Shown: in pieces, positions 46,286 through 58,219 of the stretch
Position numbering within the stretch: position 1 is the first letter of the stretch
Layout: each line of letters starts with the position of its first letter
Origin: Diadophis punctatus similis
Taxonomy: Eukaryota; Chordata; Lepidosauria; Squamata; Dipsadidae
NCBI GenBank assembly: GCA_023053685.1
Contig: JALIGW010000004.1
Coordinates: forward strand, 86,568,249 to 86,632,248
DNA: 64,000 nt
Direction of reading: 5' to 3'
The notes under the pieces: generated by a model
The model's input: the letters and a program-made list of their open reading frames with translations, nothing else
The model's database searches: none
Told to the model about the DNA's origin: nothing
Program-made: the position numbers and the translations under genes

Positions 46286-49190
46286 GTGAGCAGAAAGACA
46301 CCCGGCCGAGGGACCCCTGGCCTGAACCGAAGGCCTTCTGGCCGGGCCTGCTAATTCATTGCACGGTGGAAGTTATTCCTCCGCTCGTAGCTGTAATGTT
46401 CCACTGGGTTAAAGAAGATTAAGATTTCTTAATTGCTGAAGCACTCGTCTCATAAAGGGTTGAGTCTTCTAACCCAAAGAGTGTTTATCCTCCTCCAAAA
46501 CTCAAATGCATCATGCTGATATTGCCAACTACATGGCATGCATTTAATTGGACTCCTTAGGCATGATTAAACCAATCTTTTTGTATAACTAAAGTCTATT
46601 GTGGCAAACAGGAATTACAACATGGACACCTTGTTGTTGTTTTGTTGCGTTGGTGCTATCACTTTGACATATGCTGTGTATTCTGCTGTGAAAAAACAAA
46701 ATTTTCCTGGAAGTTGAGTAGAAAGACTCAATGAAGGCAGCTGCTGAATTTCACCTGGAGTATGTTCATTTGTTCATGGCATGGTAGACAAGAGGAGCTG
46801 GGAATTAGCTTATTCCCACCTCTCTTGTATCCTGTTTGAAAAGTAGGGTGTGCCTTCTGCCACTCCAGGAATCCAAAAGACCTGAATAAACAGGAGGCAC
46901 AAATTTTCCCTCAGATACATATACGGAGTGTCTTAGGACAATAAACCATTCAGACATGCAAAGGCAAACATGGAAATCTAATATTCAGCATTTTCAAACA
47001 TTACTTGAGATCAAATTAAAAAAGAAACAGTATTTTCTGTTGAGTTAGTTTAATTCTTAAGCATATTTTACATTTATTAAAATTTGGAGCCATTAATTTT
47101 CTAAGGCTGCATATTTCTGGTATGTAATTATGTTAATATTCATCCAGTTTTTTCAATTCTATGTAAAATTTAATTGTTGGATTTAAGAATTTATTAAGCA
47201 TACTAGCATTCCAGCTACTGAGGTACCTGGACTGTGCATTTTTGTCACATTTCAACTGAATATAATACCAAGCAAAAACTCTGGGTAAGCAAGTCCTAGT
47301 CAGAGTGTACCATAGCAAAATCATTAAAACAACCATTATAAATAAACCAGTTTTATTGCTTTTTAGCCAATGATTTCTAATAAAGCATCTTCCCTATAAT
47401 CTTCAAACTATGGATTATTCCATGGTGTCAATTTCTCATGTGATTCTAGTTCATATCTTACGCATTAATAATCAAATACGTGTAGCAGCTTACAAAGCTG
47501 GAAGCAAATAATTCCTAATTAATATACCTAAAGCCTAAAACTTGCCAAGATTTCAAAAGGATCACACATATCTCTAATTTGGCCCAAAGAGAGCAATATT
47601 CACACACAAACAAAAATCTCACATCACAGGAATATAGAAATTAACAAGAAAGCCCAGTACTAAAGTTGAAATCAGTGCCACCATCTTCATACCACAACCT
47701 CAGTTTGGTTAAAGATCTTTAAGGGCTTTGGGCCTGGCATAAACATTTTCTCAATGCTTATTTATTTATCTATCTATCTCACCCCCGCCTTTTCCCGTTC
47801 TGGCATCTGCCGAAGGGCCCCTTCACCAGCAGGCACCCCAGTTGCTCCTTCTCTCCCCACCCAACCGCCCCCATTAAGAGATTTCTGAGGTCATCCTTTG
47901 TTCCAAAGCATCCACAGCCGTCCATATTTAATCCTACAACCCGGCTACTCGGATTCTTGCTCTGGTAGAGGCTATCTTATGGTAGAGAGAAACACGCAGT
48001 CAGGTATTTTTTCTGTTTGAAATTATTTTATTCTTGGCAAGCCAGTTCAACATCTGATGTTTGCAAGTGACTCAAGCCAGATCTTGAGGGACTTCCACAA
48101 AATAAAAGGAGATGGAGCTGAAGAAGCCTCAGGGTGAGATAACTCCTTTTAGAGCCTCATTGTCCTCTCGTTGCTCTATGACTTGATGATTCTAGAGTGT
48201 CTCGATTGGGCTGCAGGGAATATTGGTGGCTTCCATGTCTCTCTTCCCCAGCTGAATGACCCCTCGCCTCTCACCCCTCTCTGCAGGGATGGTCAGCTCT
48301 TCTCTCCCTGGCCATGTTGTGGTCAGATCCTCGTCTCACTTTTCTTCTTTCCAGGAAGATTTTCTCTACTCCTCCTATATGTTGGAGCTTCTGATAGGGC
48401 AGCATAGGTCTGTCCCATTGGAAAAAGAAGTGGGAGGATAAATGTAAAGTAATACATTTAAAACAAAAGATTAAGAAAATAGATGATAAAAAAGTAAACT
48501 TTTACTTTTACTTTTACTTAGGGGGGTTCTTTATAGGTGTTGCTTCCTTGTCTCCATTTTGGCTCCCCCTCCTGAATTTGGGATCATTAAATGTGTATTG
48601 CTTCCTTAGACCATTTTGGGTAATTGAAATTAAACAGTCCCAATGGTTGTGTGCAGTTTTAATTCGTGCTGAAGAAATATATTCAAGCACTTTTAGTCAA
48701 GATACTGACTATATAATAGCTGAGATTTAACTGATACACTTCAATCAAATTGGCCATTTACTGTATTTTTAACAGTTGTTGTTCACTATTGTAATATTTG
48801 AGCTACCTGAATTAAAAAGACTTGTTCTACAATGGCATATTTACTGATAGATTAATTTTGTTTAAGTGTCCAATAACTCTGAGGAAATTATGGGAGCAAT
48901 GTGTTGTTTGGCCAGAATAGCCTTCTGCCAGAGCCCCAGTTAACATAGCCTTCAGTCTTCAGCTACGCTAACTTCAAATTCTGTAATTGCATCCCAATTA
49001 CACCAAGTAGCCCACCCAGAAAAGGTATGGCACAACCCTAAAGCCAAATTCAGCACAAGGTAGGAGAATCTTGTGAGAATACTTACATTCCATCTTGCAA
49101 ATAGCCAGCTCTTATTTAGATTAGTTGTGGTTTCATCAGTTCAGCCAACCAGTGGGATCCAATCCCTGTAACTCTTTCTACTCCATACAG
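46286..49190 (+). other. PCLO intron, nothing recognised
   Basis: 2.9 kb of AT-rich sequence. Short TATC and TTTTAC repeats lie near 47765 and 48490. No repeat family or exon was found. Confidence 0.7.
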
Positions 49191-49359
49191 CAAGATCTAC
49201 CAACCACAGGCCAGGAGAAAGCTCAGTCTCTTCCACTGGCTCATCAACCAGCACCTTTGGCAGCGGCTACAGTGTGGACAGTGAAGGAAGCAACGGCAGC
49301 AACACCACCACCACCACCACCACCACGGGGGACAACAATCATTTCCCCATTCCAAGAAT
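49191..49359 (+). CDS. PCLO: PCLO window exon 18: linker with poly-threonine run
   Basis: 169 bases between ccatacag and gtatgg. It encodes [20 protein letters not shown], then [17 protein letters not shown], eight threonines, [22 protein letters not shown] and FPIPRI are piccolo landmarks. The threonine run (seven ACC plus ACG, 49304-49327) sits where the mammalian protein has a short Ser/Thr stretch, so it looks like a lineage expansion. Confidence 0.94.
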
Positions 49360-49950
49360 GTATGGGCTTTTTTTTTCATCATTTACTGTGTTTTCCCTTA
49401 TCACTGAGAAAAGATAGTAGAATAGCTCTTCAGACCTCGGGAAGCGGCTGCCTTCCCTTCTGCCGAATCGTTCCGTGCTGCCCTCCCGTCCCATTTCCGG
49501 CCACTGAGTCCCCTCAAGGACATCAGGAACACTCTTGAGAGTTCATTGAAGTACACATGGGGGCTGCAAGGTGTTTCTTCCATTGGCAGCGGCACTCGGC
49601 CCAACTGGGTTAATTTAGGAAGTTAAGCGGCCTCATAGCGCCACTGGCTTTGGCTGGTATTCGGATGAGGTTAACAATGTGCAGAGGCAAAATGTTGAAG
49701 CTGTTGGCACGTCTTTGTTGCTGTCCATTAGTTATGCATCAGGCCATATCTGGTAGCTCTTAATGTTACATTCTATTGACCGCGGCTGCCTTTTTCAAAT
49801 GGGAATCAAGAGGCTTGCATATTTTTTAGTATCCTACTTGTTTCCCTGCGATCAACTGAAAAGATTGTTTTTGTATTCTGTATATTTATATATTCATACA
49901 TTTACAGAATCACCTTTATTAATAGCAGACCCACCTATGTTTTTCAACAG
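49360..49950 (+). other. PCLO intron, nothing recognised
   Basis: 591 bases with no element identified. The donor gtatgg is non-optimal. Confidence 0.8.
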
Positions 49951-50018
49951 AGGAAAGATGAGCCAGAATGGACAAGAAGCCGTGAAGCAATCAGGGGTAG
50001 GATTAACAGAGATTGAAG
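49951..50018 (+). CDS. PCLO: PCLO window exon 19: short linker exon
   Basis: 68 bases between tttcaacag and gtaaag. It encodes GKMSQNGQEAVKQSGVGLTE, then IE. It matches the GKMGQNGQE-VKQ segment before C2B. Phase 2 in, phase 1 out. Confidence 0.95.
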
Positions 50019-50305
50019 GTAAAGTGTCTTATCTCAATTCAAAATGATTTATCTTGGAGTCTGTAGAAAATATTTGTTGGTATTCTATTAAACTAAATGC
50101 TATTTTTATAAGAAACTCTCTGCTTTATTGTAACCAAAAATGTTATGATGGTAGCAATGATAGGCCTTTCAGTGTAAACAACCTACTGCCAGTAAGAAAA
50201 CATTATTCAATGCCAAATGCTAACCTGCATGCATCTCCAATTAGATTGTGAGAAAGGGGACAGTGATGTGCAAGGATAATTAAAACTAGTGTAGGAAACT
50301 AGTTT

Positions 50306-50600
50306 TAGAATAGAATAGAATAGAATAGAATAGAATAGAATAGAATAGAATAGAATAGAATAGAATAGAATAGAATAGAATAGAATAGAATTCTTTATTG
50401 GCCAAGTGTGATTTTGTCTTTGGTGCATATGCTCTCAGTGTACATAAAAGAAAAGATACATTTGTCAAGAATCATGAGGTACAACACAATGATTGTCATA
50501 GGGTACAAATAAGCAATCAGGAAACAATCAATATTGATATAAATCGTAAGGATACAAGCAACAAGTTATAAGTGGGAGGAGATGGATGATTATACTGATA
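50306..50600 (-). mobile_element. CR1-L3-type LINE 3' end seeding a 17-unit (TAGAA)n microsatellite
   Basis: Seventeen perfect TAGAA units (50306-50390) abut TTCTTTATTGGCCAAGTGTG and following sequence that reads as a LINE 3' UTR on the minus strand. This union of an (AATAG)-type array and a CR1-L3 tail is a known feature of snake genomes. The far boundary near 50600 is a guess. Confidence 0.7.
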
Positions 50601-51284
50601 TAGGAATCATTATGAAAAATATATCCTGTTGGGCTTAGCCGCCACTGATCCATCTGTGAAGCTTTGGCTCTCACAATAAGGACAGGGCAGGAGATTGCCC
50701 ACTTGTGCTCCAGACGGCTGCTTCTCGCAAGAAGACTCCAGGGGAAGGGTCTCCCACAGGTGTAAGTGCTGGGAGATGACAAGAATTGCCATCTTGCTTG
50801 CAACTGTAGTTGACACCTTTAAAAAGGCACTGAGTTCATTAACCTCATTTTCTAATCACTTCTGGAAATTGTTTATGAACTTCTTGCAAGCTATTAGAGT
50901 GCTTCAGAATGACAACTTTGAAAATACCTGGTGAATTTGCTTTCAATCCTGAATGAAATGAAACTTTAATCATACATTTAAAGATTGAAAGATTTTAAAA
51001 TAAATGGCAAAAAGCTAAATAAGATTTTTATCTCAGGAAGTTATAAACAGACTAAGGATGCAGATAAAATTAGAATATAGAAATTATTACAATAAGATTT
51101 TAGAACTGATAAAGAACAGTTTCTCATGGGAAATAAATAAATTTTTGTTTTTACAAGCCATAACAAAGATAAACAAATTTATAGTTTCAAAAAAAATAGA
51201 CACTAGAGGGGATTAAAAACTCTAAGAGGGGGGGAAACACAAGCCTACTTTTTGTTAATTAACTGGGACCTAAATATGATGCAA

Positions 51285-53045
51285 CATTATTGTTGTGGGA
51301 AGAGTTTGAGCCAGCCACTCCTGATGACGTGGACAAGGCCGTGGGTGCGATGAGCTCTTCCACCTGTTTATTGGACCCGTGCTCTCCTGGCTGGTTTCGG
51401 CCAGCAGAGAGGTGGCACGCAGCTGGATCCAGGCGGTGATCAATGCTTCTTTTAGGGAGGGATCCGTACCACAGCCTTTAAAGGTTGCGGTGGTGAGACC
51501 CTTCCTTAAGAAGCCTTCCCTGGATCGGGCGGATTTGAAGAACTTTCGTCCGGTCTCCAACTTTATAGGTAAGGTCTCCAACTTTATAGGTAAGATTGTT
51601 GAGAAGGTGGTAGCTTTTCAGCTTCTTCGGTTATTGGAAGAAACTGATAATCTAGATTCCTTTCAATCGGGTTTCAGGCGCGGCTACAGTACAGAAACTG
51701 CCTTGGTCGCCCTGATGGATGATCTCTGGCGAGCCCGGGATGGGGGTTATTCTTCCATCCTGGTGCTACTTGACCTCTCAGTGGCTTTCAATACCATCGA
51801 CCATGGTATCCTTCTGCATCGTCTCGGCGAATTGGGAGTGGGAGGCACCGTTTTAATGGTTCTCCTCTTACCTCGCTGATAGGATGCAGTTGGTGTTAAC
51901 AGGAGGACAGAGATCATCTCCTAGGCCCCTGACTTGTGGGGTGCCTCAGGGTTTGGTCCTCTCTCCCATCCTATTTAACATTTACATGAAACCGCTGGGG
52001 AAGATCATCTGTCGACACGGGGTGAGTTTTCAACAGTACGCTGACGTCACCCAGCTATACATTTCCACTCCGTCTCAATTCAGGGAGGCAGTGGATGTAA
52101 TGTGCCGATACCTGGATGATGTCAGGATCTGGATGGGGAGGAACAGGCTCAAGCTTAACCCCGACAAGACTGGGTGGCTCTGGATATTGCCCCCTAAGGA
52201 CTATGTCGACTGTCCCTCCTTGGTTCTTGGGGGGAGAAAAACTAACTCCCTCGGAACGGGTTCGTAATTTGGGAGTTCTCCTAGATCCACAGCTGAAATT
52301 AGACCAACATCTTACAGCTGTGGCTAGGGGAGCCTTTGCACAGGTCCACCTGGTGCACCAATTGCAACCATACTTGGAGAAGGAGGCTCTACTCACAGTC
52401 ACTTATGCCCTTGTCACCTCTTGATTGGACTACTGTAATGCGCTCTACATGGGGCTACCCTTGAAGAGTATCCGGAGACTTCAACTGGTGCAAAGTGCGG
52501 CTGCGCGTGCTGTGGTGGGTGTCTCAAGATACACCCACATAACACCCATACTCCGCCAGCTGCACTGGTTGCCCATTGGTCTCCGGGTGCAATTCAAGGT
52601 GTTGATTATCATCTTTAAAGCCCTACATGGCTTAGGTCCAGGTTACCTCCAGGACCACATCCTACCTCATACTACCCTTCGACTGGTCAGGTCCCACAGA
52701 GTGGGTCTCCTCCAGGTCCCGTCAACCAAACAATGCCGGCTGGCAGGGCCTAGGGGGAGGGCCTTCTCTGTGGGGGACCCTGCTCTCTGGAACCAACTAC
52801 CCCCAGAGACCCGAATTATCCCCACCTTGCTGGCCTTCTGAAAAGCCATCAAGACATGGCTTTTCCTGCAGGCTGGGTACTGAGACAATTTTACATCCTA
52901 GGTCTCCCCCATGTTTGTATGGTTTTATATGTTTTTTAAAATTCTTTTTAATACTGTTTTTAAATTTTATATTGTTTAGTTGTTCTCTAAATGTTGTATG
53001 CCGCCCTGAGTCCTCAGGGAGTAGGGCGGCATATAAGAACACTAA
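51285..53045 (+). mobile_element. L2-clade LINE, 5'-truncated, frameshifted reverse transcriptase
   Basis: Three successive frames (51379-51879, 51884-52267, 52240-52841) encode one reverse transcriptase: FRPVSN...GKIVEKVVAFQL, DSFQSGFRRGYSTETALVAL, LDLSVAFNTIDH, GVPQGLVLSPILFNIYM, then QQYADVTQLY, then the C-terminal LGVLLDP...PLWNQLPPE region. The catalytic YADD is YADV, and there are frameshifts near 51880 and 52265 plus a stop at 52423, so it is dead. A 21-base in-frame duplication (51556-51597) gives VSNFIGKVSNFIGK. The 3' end is TAAA-rich. Confidence 0.9.
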
Positions 53046-53066
53046 ATAAATAAATGAATGAATGAA

Positions 53067-53137
<71 letters not shown>

Positions 53138-53140
53138 ATG
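53045..53140 (+). repeat. (TAAA)n tail of the L2 element
   Basis: About 23 TAAA units with a few TGAA units, immediately after the L2 3' end at GGGCGGCATATAAG. Confidence 0.9.
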
Positions 53141-53991
53141 AAATAACATTGAAAATATTATTATTAATATAATATTAAATATTAAAGGAAAGTTTTGAAG
53201 AACAGCGCTTGAAATTAATAGCCACAATATCAACAGTGTCAGTCATGTTATCTGCCTCTATGGATAGATTTTGTCCAAAACATGACATTGAAGAAATGAC
53301 AAGTGTGGGATAAATTTTATTTGACTAGATAGTGATGGTCCCAAAAGTAGACTTTAAAACGAAGTCCAAGAACGGCTTGGAAAAGAAGTCTCGCTGGATA
53401 TACAAAAGAAATGGGACACCAAAGAAAATACAAATGATAAACCAAAAAAGTGACCTGGATAATTTGTTTTATTTAAATGTCACTTAGGTGAAGTGGGCAG
53501 GGTAGAAATGTGATGAATACATAAATAAATACCTGAAGAAATCAAATCCTGCAGCAACATTTAAATGAACTAAAGATTAACATAAAGAAAGATTGTAAAG
53601 TTGGTTTACTTGATCAAGATTAAAACAAGTCATATTGTTACTTCTGGCAACCTTTTGTGAACTTTCTGCTGACCCGGGAATAGAAAATATGATGTTTTAT
53701 GGACTTGCTCATAGATAAGAGATGGGATATGGTATAAAGAGATAATTGTTTGTAATGGAGAGAGGTGAAATTTGTTTATACTTGTGATGAAGGTTGGAAG
53801 TCACTTCTCTACAATTTCTTTTCTATTTATTATATTTTTGATTTTGCCATTCTTTTCTCTTTCTTTTTTCCTTTGCCCTTTTTATTTTTTCTGTTCCAAA
53901 TTCTGGGATGTCAGGGATAATCCAGCAGAATAGCAGCATTTCCTTTCAATATGGCTAAATTAATTTTGCTTTCTTGTTTGTATTATCACAG

Positions 53992-54126
53992 GTAAAACTC
54001 AGGTGATGGGTGAAATAAAGATTGCCTTAAAGAAGGAAATGAAGACCGATGGAGAACAGTTAATAGTGGAAATCCTGCAATGCAGGAATATAACTTACAA
54101 GTTTAAGTCTCCGGATCATTTACCAG
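53992..54126 (+). CDS. PCLO: PCLO window exon 20: C2B strands 1-3
   Basis: 135 bases between tatcacag and gtatcc. It encodes [20 protein letters not shown], then [20 protein letters not shown] and DHLP. This is the start of C2B. The loop 1 sequence [10 protein letters not shown] lacks the usual first aspartate pair, so Ca2+ binding is unlikely. Phase 1 at both ends. Confidence 0.97.
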
Positions 54127-54290
54127 GTATCCTTTGTTCATGAATCAGTATTTTAATATATATTTTTAAATAATCAGGCCCCAACTACTGTACATGCTAT
54201 ATTAATTACTTTAAGTACAGCAATAACATGGTGGGATTTTTACCATTAGATGCAAAGGGGGAAAAGATTATTGTCATAAATTGAATGCCC

Positions 54291-54519
54291 CAGTGGTGAA
54301 ATCCAATCTTTTTACTACCTGTGGGCGTGGCTTGGTGGGCGTGGTGTTGCTTGGTGGGCGTGGCTTGGTGAGCATGGCAGGGGAAGGATACTGCAAAATC
54401 CACATTCCCTCCCCACTCTGGGGCCAGCCAGAGGTGGTATTTGCTGGTTCTCCGAACTACTCAAAATTCCTACTACCGGTTCTCCAGAACCTGTCAGAAC
54501 CTGCTGGAGTTCACCTCTG
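54291..54519. mobile_element. hAT MITE with perfect 8-base target duplication
   Basis: The left end CAGTGGTGAAATCC and right end GGAGTTCACCTCTG are imperfect inverted repeats. GAATGCCC flanks both sides exactly (54283-54290 and 54520-54527). The interior has GGGCGTGGCTTGGTG minisatellite-like repeats and CCGGTTCTCC near the right end. Confidence 0.85.
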
Positions 54520-54664
54520 GAATGCCCCTTTGGTGAAACTGTTTTTCATGTGCAAATGTTAAGTTCCGCTGCTGATCCACCTATAGACATATCCAGGGAA
54601 TATCTTGGTAGAGCTATTGAAGTGGTTCTCCATTATATTTCCCTGTGAGTTTTTTTTTATTCTT

Positions 54665-54830
54665 CATAAAAATCATAGAGCTGGCAAGGACCTTGGAGGT
54701 TATGTAATCTGACCCCTGTTTAGTGCAGGACCCACTAACTTTTTCCTATCCTGACAAATTTATCTCTGTAAAATGTCAATCATTCAAGAGTTTCTAGAGC
54801 TTTTTGAAGAACTAGTCACCTCTCTCAGCT
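54665..54830 (-). mobile_element. CR1-type LINE 3' fragment, old
   Basis: AAAATCATAGAGCTGGCAAG, then GACCTTGGAGGTTATGTAAT is a diverged copy of the CR1 end seen at 24945 and 29965. Confidence 0.6.
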
Positions 54831-56396
54831 TTGTGTCACCTGTAGATTTATAAATGTCCTTTCAGCACAAACCTAGGATAGAATATAGTGCCCCCCCCCC
54901 ATGAATGCTTCCTTTCAAGCTAACGTTGGACCCATTAATCAGTAGCTTTGGGGGTCTAATCATTCAAACAACTGTGCGGACCTTGCCCTATGATCAGAAG
55001 ATCTGATGAGGGGGGGGGAAAAACTATTTGTGGTCCCAATTCTAATAATTCCTGCCTCAACTTTTGTGGTCTAGTTCAGAGCCTTTTCTGTCCCTGGCCA
55101 TTTACCCCAAGATTCTTCATAGTCTTAGCAATGTCCCATTACATCCTAGCTGTAGATACCAGGAAGATAACTGTATCATCCTATTGTGGGTCCATAAGCT
55201 GACGGCTCAATACCTTTCAAAAGAAGGAGAGAATCATTCCCACACAATTTTATGCCTCCACTTTCTCAAGGTAGCTCATGGATTTCCCCAATCCATAGAG
55301 AGGTTGGGTGTGTCCAACTATCTTCCACATTCTTCCATAAAAAGGTTTGCTGAGATTACAGTGGAATGTCACCCCAGGTAATAGTCTGATACTGGTATTG
55401 GAGTTCTTGCTTCTCTTGAGTTATCTACTTCCACACACTTGTCACTGACAAAGGGACTCTCCCCCCCCCCCCCCCGCATTCTCTGGTTTTCCTCTTCATT
55501 TTATGCTCCTTCTACAGCTGGCCTGCCAAGGAAATTTTAACCTTTCCTGATGCATTGCTATATAAAAACTCTTCTCACTTTCCCAACTCAAGCTTGGCCT
55601 TGGAATAGTGCAAGGCATAGTTTGTGTCTTCCTCCCTTAAGGTCTATGGTAGTTGGAACCTCTGCTGCCAATTCCCCTGGCTAAACTGCCCTGAAACCTC
55701 CCTCATCATAACCCACCCTGGTCATGAGCCTCAACATCTGTCGGAGGAGGAGGAGGGCTTTCCCACTAATCTCCTTTGCTAAACTCACTCCTTAAGTGCA
55801 AATGGGTTTCTTGTATACAATGTGCCATTATTGTTTATTATCATTATTAATCCTGTTTTTTTTCTGAACATGCAGTCTTATTGAGAGTAGAACCGCCTAA
55901 AAATATCAATCAACCAATTGATAGGGACCTGTGAATACTCAGTTCATAGCACTGGCTCAAATGCAGCCATCTATATTTCCAAATTACTTTCCAAATGAGA
56001 ATGCAATTGAATCTCATCCATTGTTCTTCTAATTGATTCATACCAAATCAATCTGATTCATATGATTCAAGTTAAAACCAATTCACACAGTGAACTGAAT
56101 TATCCAATAAACCTAGTTGGGCTGACCGTTTTAATCAGGTGAAGGCCACTTGGTGTAATAGAATAATATCTAATTGCAGAAATTTATTCAGTAAATTCCA
56201 TAACCAGTGGGATAGCTTTGGGATCATAGCGGGTGCTGTGAAGCTCAAAATACAGCCAGAGGTTAAGATACCAAGTAGAGGAATAGCCAAGAGAAGTCTC
56301 TTTCAAATGTTAATGAAGTATGAATGTTTGCCATCCTGAATGAATTACTAATATATGAGTGTTCTATAAAATAGGCCAAACTATCTGTTTCCACAG

Positions 56397-56542
56397 ATTT
56401 ATATGTAAAGCTGTATGTTGTCAACCTTGGGACTCAAAAGAGGGTGGTGAAGAAGAAAACAAGAGTGTGCAGGCATGACCGAGAGCCTTCGTTCAATGAG
56501 ACCTTCCGATTCAGCCTGAGTCCCTCCGGCCACTCGCTCCAG
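56397..56542 (+). CDS. PCLO: PCLO window exon 21: C2B core
   Basis: 146 bases between tttccacag and gtactt. It encodes [20 protein letters not shown], then [20 protein letters not shown] and LSPSGHSLQ. The polybasic [10 protein letters not shown] and [10 protein letters not shown] are standard C2 strand motifs. Phase 1 in, phase 0 out. Confidence 0.97.
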
Positions 56543-57325
56543 GTACTTTGCTCGCTTTCTTCCTTGACGTAGTGCATGCAACCACCTCATACTTCGTGGA
56601 CCTTCTATATTTGCATTTGAAATTTATCTTTTATTCACTCACCTGCCTCTAATATTTATAATGTTTCTAGCAATATTCTCCCAATTTTATTAGCTATTTT
56701 GTTTATTTCAGCAAGGCACTTGACCAATTCTTCCAATTTTGTCTGCAGAAAACCATGTTCCCATCATTTCCATCCTCTTCTCCTTCAGCATAAGTGAATT
56801 TTTCAAGTGATATTTTGAATAGAAAAATGAGAGAAAGTTCTCATTTGAGGTTATTGTAATCCCATATTCAAGTTTCTCAATTGTTGTTTTATTATTATGA
56901 GTTTTTTTCTATCTTTTCCTTAAAATTGCCAGTTTTAAACCGTTGACAAAGAGTCACCAGGTTGCAGACTGGAGCTTGAAAGCACTGAGGAGGGAGGATG
57001 TTGTGTGCGCACGTGTGTGTATTATAGTCCTTAGCTCCAATGTCTTTCTTTGTGATATAACTTTCATTGGATGAAGGAAGTTTCCTATTAACTGCCTCTG
57101 GGGGGGAAATGGGACACTGCTCAAATAAATGACATATATGATGAATATATTCCATGGCAGTATTGAGCTACCAGGTTGGACATGAGCTCATGTGAAATGG
57201 TTGTGCAACAGCCTTTTTTCTTCAAAGAGTTAACATGACAGGAGCATTTTTTAAAGAGTATTTTAAGTGCTTGTTTCTTTTTAATCTGGTATGAAATGTA
57301 TCTCTTTCTTTCTTTTTTTCCCTAG
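56543..57325 (+). other. PCLO last intron, nothing recognised
   Basis: 783 AT-rich bases ending in the pyrimidine tract and acceptor tttttccctag. Confidence 0.82.
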
Positions 57326-57466
57326 ATTCTCCTTGTTTCCAATGGAGGAAAGTTTATGAAGAAAACCTTGATTGGTGAAGCATATATTTGGCTTGATAAA
57401 GTGGACCTTAGGAAAAGAATTGTAAACTGGCACAAACTTTTAGTTAGTTCCACACAAGCCCATTGA
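57326..57466 (+). CDS. PCLO: PCLO window exon 22: C2B end and stop codon
   Basis: Coding part of the last exon. It encodes [20 protein letters not shown], then [20 protein letters not shown] and SSTQAH, with TGA at 57464-57466. Loop 3 ([10 protein letters not shown]) has no aspartates, confirming a C2B that cannot bind Ca2+ in the standard way. The length matches the full-length piccolo C-terminus. Confidence 0.98.
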   Translation: MLLVSNGGKFMKKTLIGEAYIWLDKVDLRKRIVNWHKLLVSSTQAH

Positions 57467-58213
57467 GCAAAGAGGTCCTTGTTTGATGTCAGACCGATCA
57501 AGCTGGAAGAGTCTACTTGTGTGATTCCGGGACTCCACTTTGACGTTAGGCTTAGGTAGGTTTTGCCAAATATGAAACAAGTAACACATGTTCTGGGCTA
57601 CTTAGCATATTTTCATGAGGGCTAGTCCACTGGTTTTACTGTGTAAAAAGCAAGAACAAGACAGCCAAAGAAAAACATCACGCTTGGCTCAGATGATAAA
57701 ATAAGTACACTTGAATAATGACAATGAACTGAGGGTTCAGTGGTGTTAAAACCTTTGTAGCCGTGCAGTCAAGGAACGGTATGCCTGCGCTCAAAGGCAA
57801 TAGGAATGCAGAAACTCTGGCTGCGTTTGGAGGCAGACTGACTCCCAGAGAGCGGAACCTGGGTGTTTCTTGTGCCATCGGAAGGGGGGCCATTTTATGC
57901 AAAAGCACCTGGGGACTGCCTTCCTTCCTAGTCTCGCCTATCAGAAGATTATTCACCTCCGTTCTTCTGTACTTTTGAAGCGTTCAGAGTAAGACGGTGC
58001 CTCAGGGGCAAATGGCAGTATATTTTATTTTTACTTTAAATAGTAGCAATGTTTATATTTCTTTTCTTGGAGTACCAGTTCAGAGTAAAAATTTTAGTGT
58101 TTCTCCGTGAATAATGCAGAATCATGGTCTTAGAATATTAAGTCCAAAGGGAGGGAGAGAAATGGGGGGAGGGGAAAATCAGGATCTGTTGTACAGTTGC
58201 CACCATAGCATGA

Positions 58214-58219
58214 AATAAA
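58214..58219 (+). promoter_or_regulatory. Candidate proximal poly(A) signal
   Basis: AATAAA about 750 bases after the PCLO stop. GT-rich sequence (GAGTGTGTGG, 58231-58240) follows at a suitable distance for CstF binding. Confidence 0.4.

Larger units (their letters stand above)
50019..53991 (+). other. PCLO intron with CR1-L3-type tail and an L2 LINE
   Basis: Holds an (AATAG)n array with LINE 3' end (50306-50600) and a 1.8-kb L2 copy (51285-53045) with a (TAAA)n tail to 53140. The rest is AT-rich. Confidence 0.8.
54127..56396 (+). other. PCLO intron with hAT MITE
   Basis: A complete hAT MITE (54291-54519) and a CR1 3' fragment (54665-54830). The rest has C-runs (54892, 55461) but no gene. 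Confidence 0.8.

Noticed and set aside
55001..55027. CTGATGAG followed by GGAAAA, hammerhead-like
   Set aside because: Only a G-run separates the two core pieces, so stem II cannot form.
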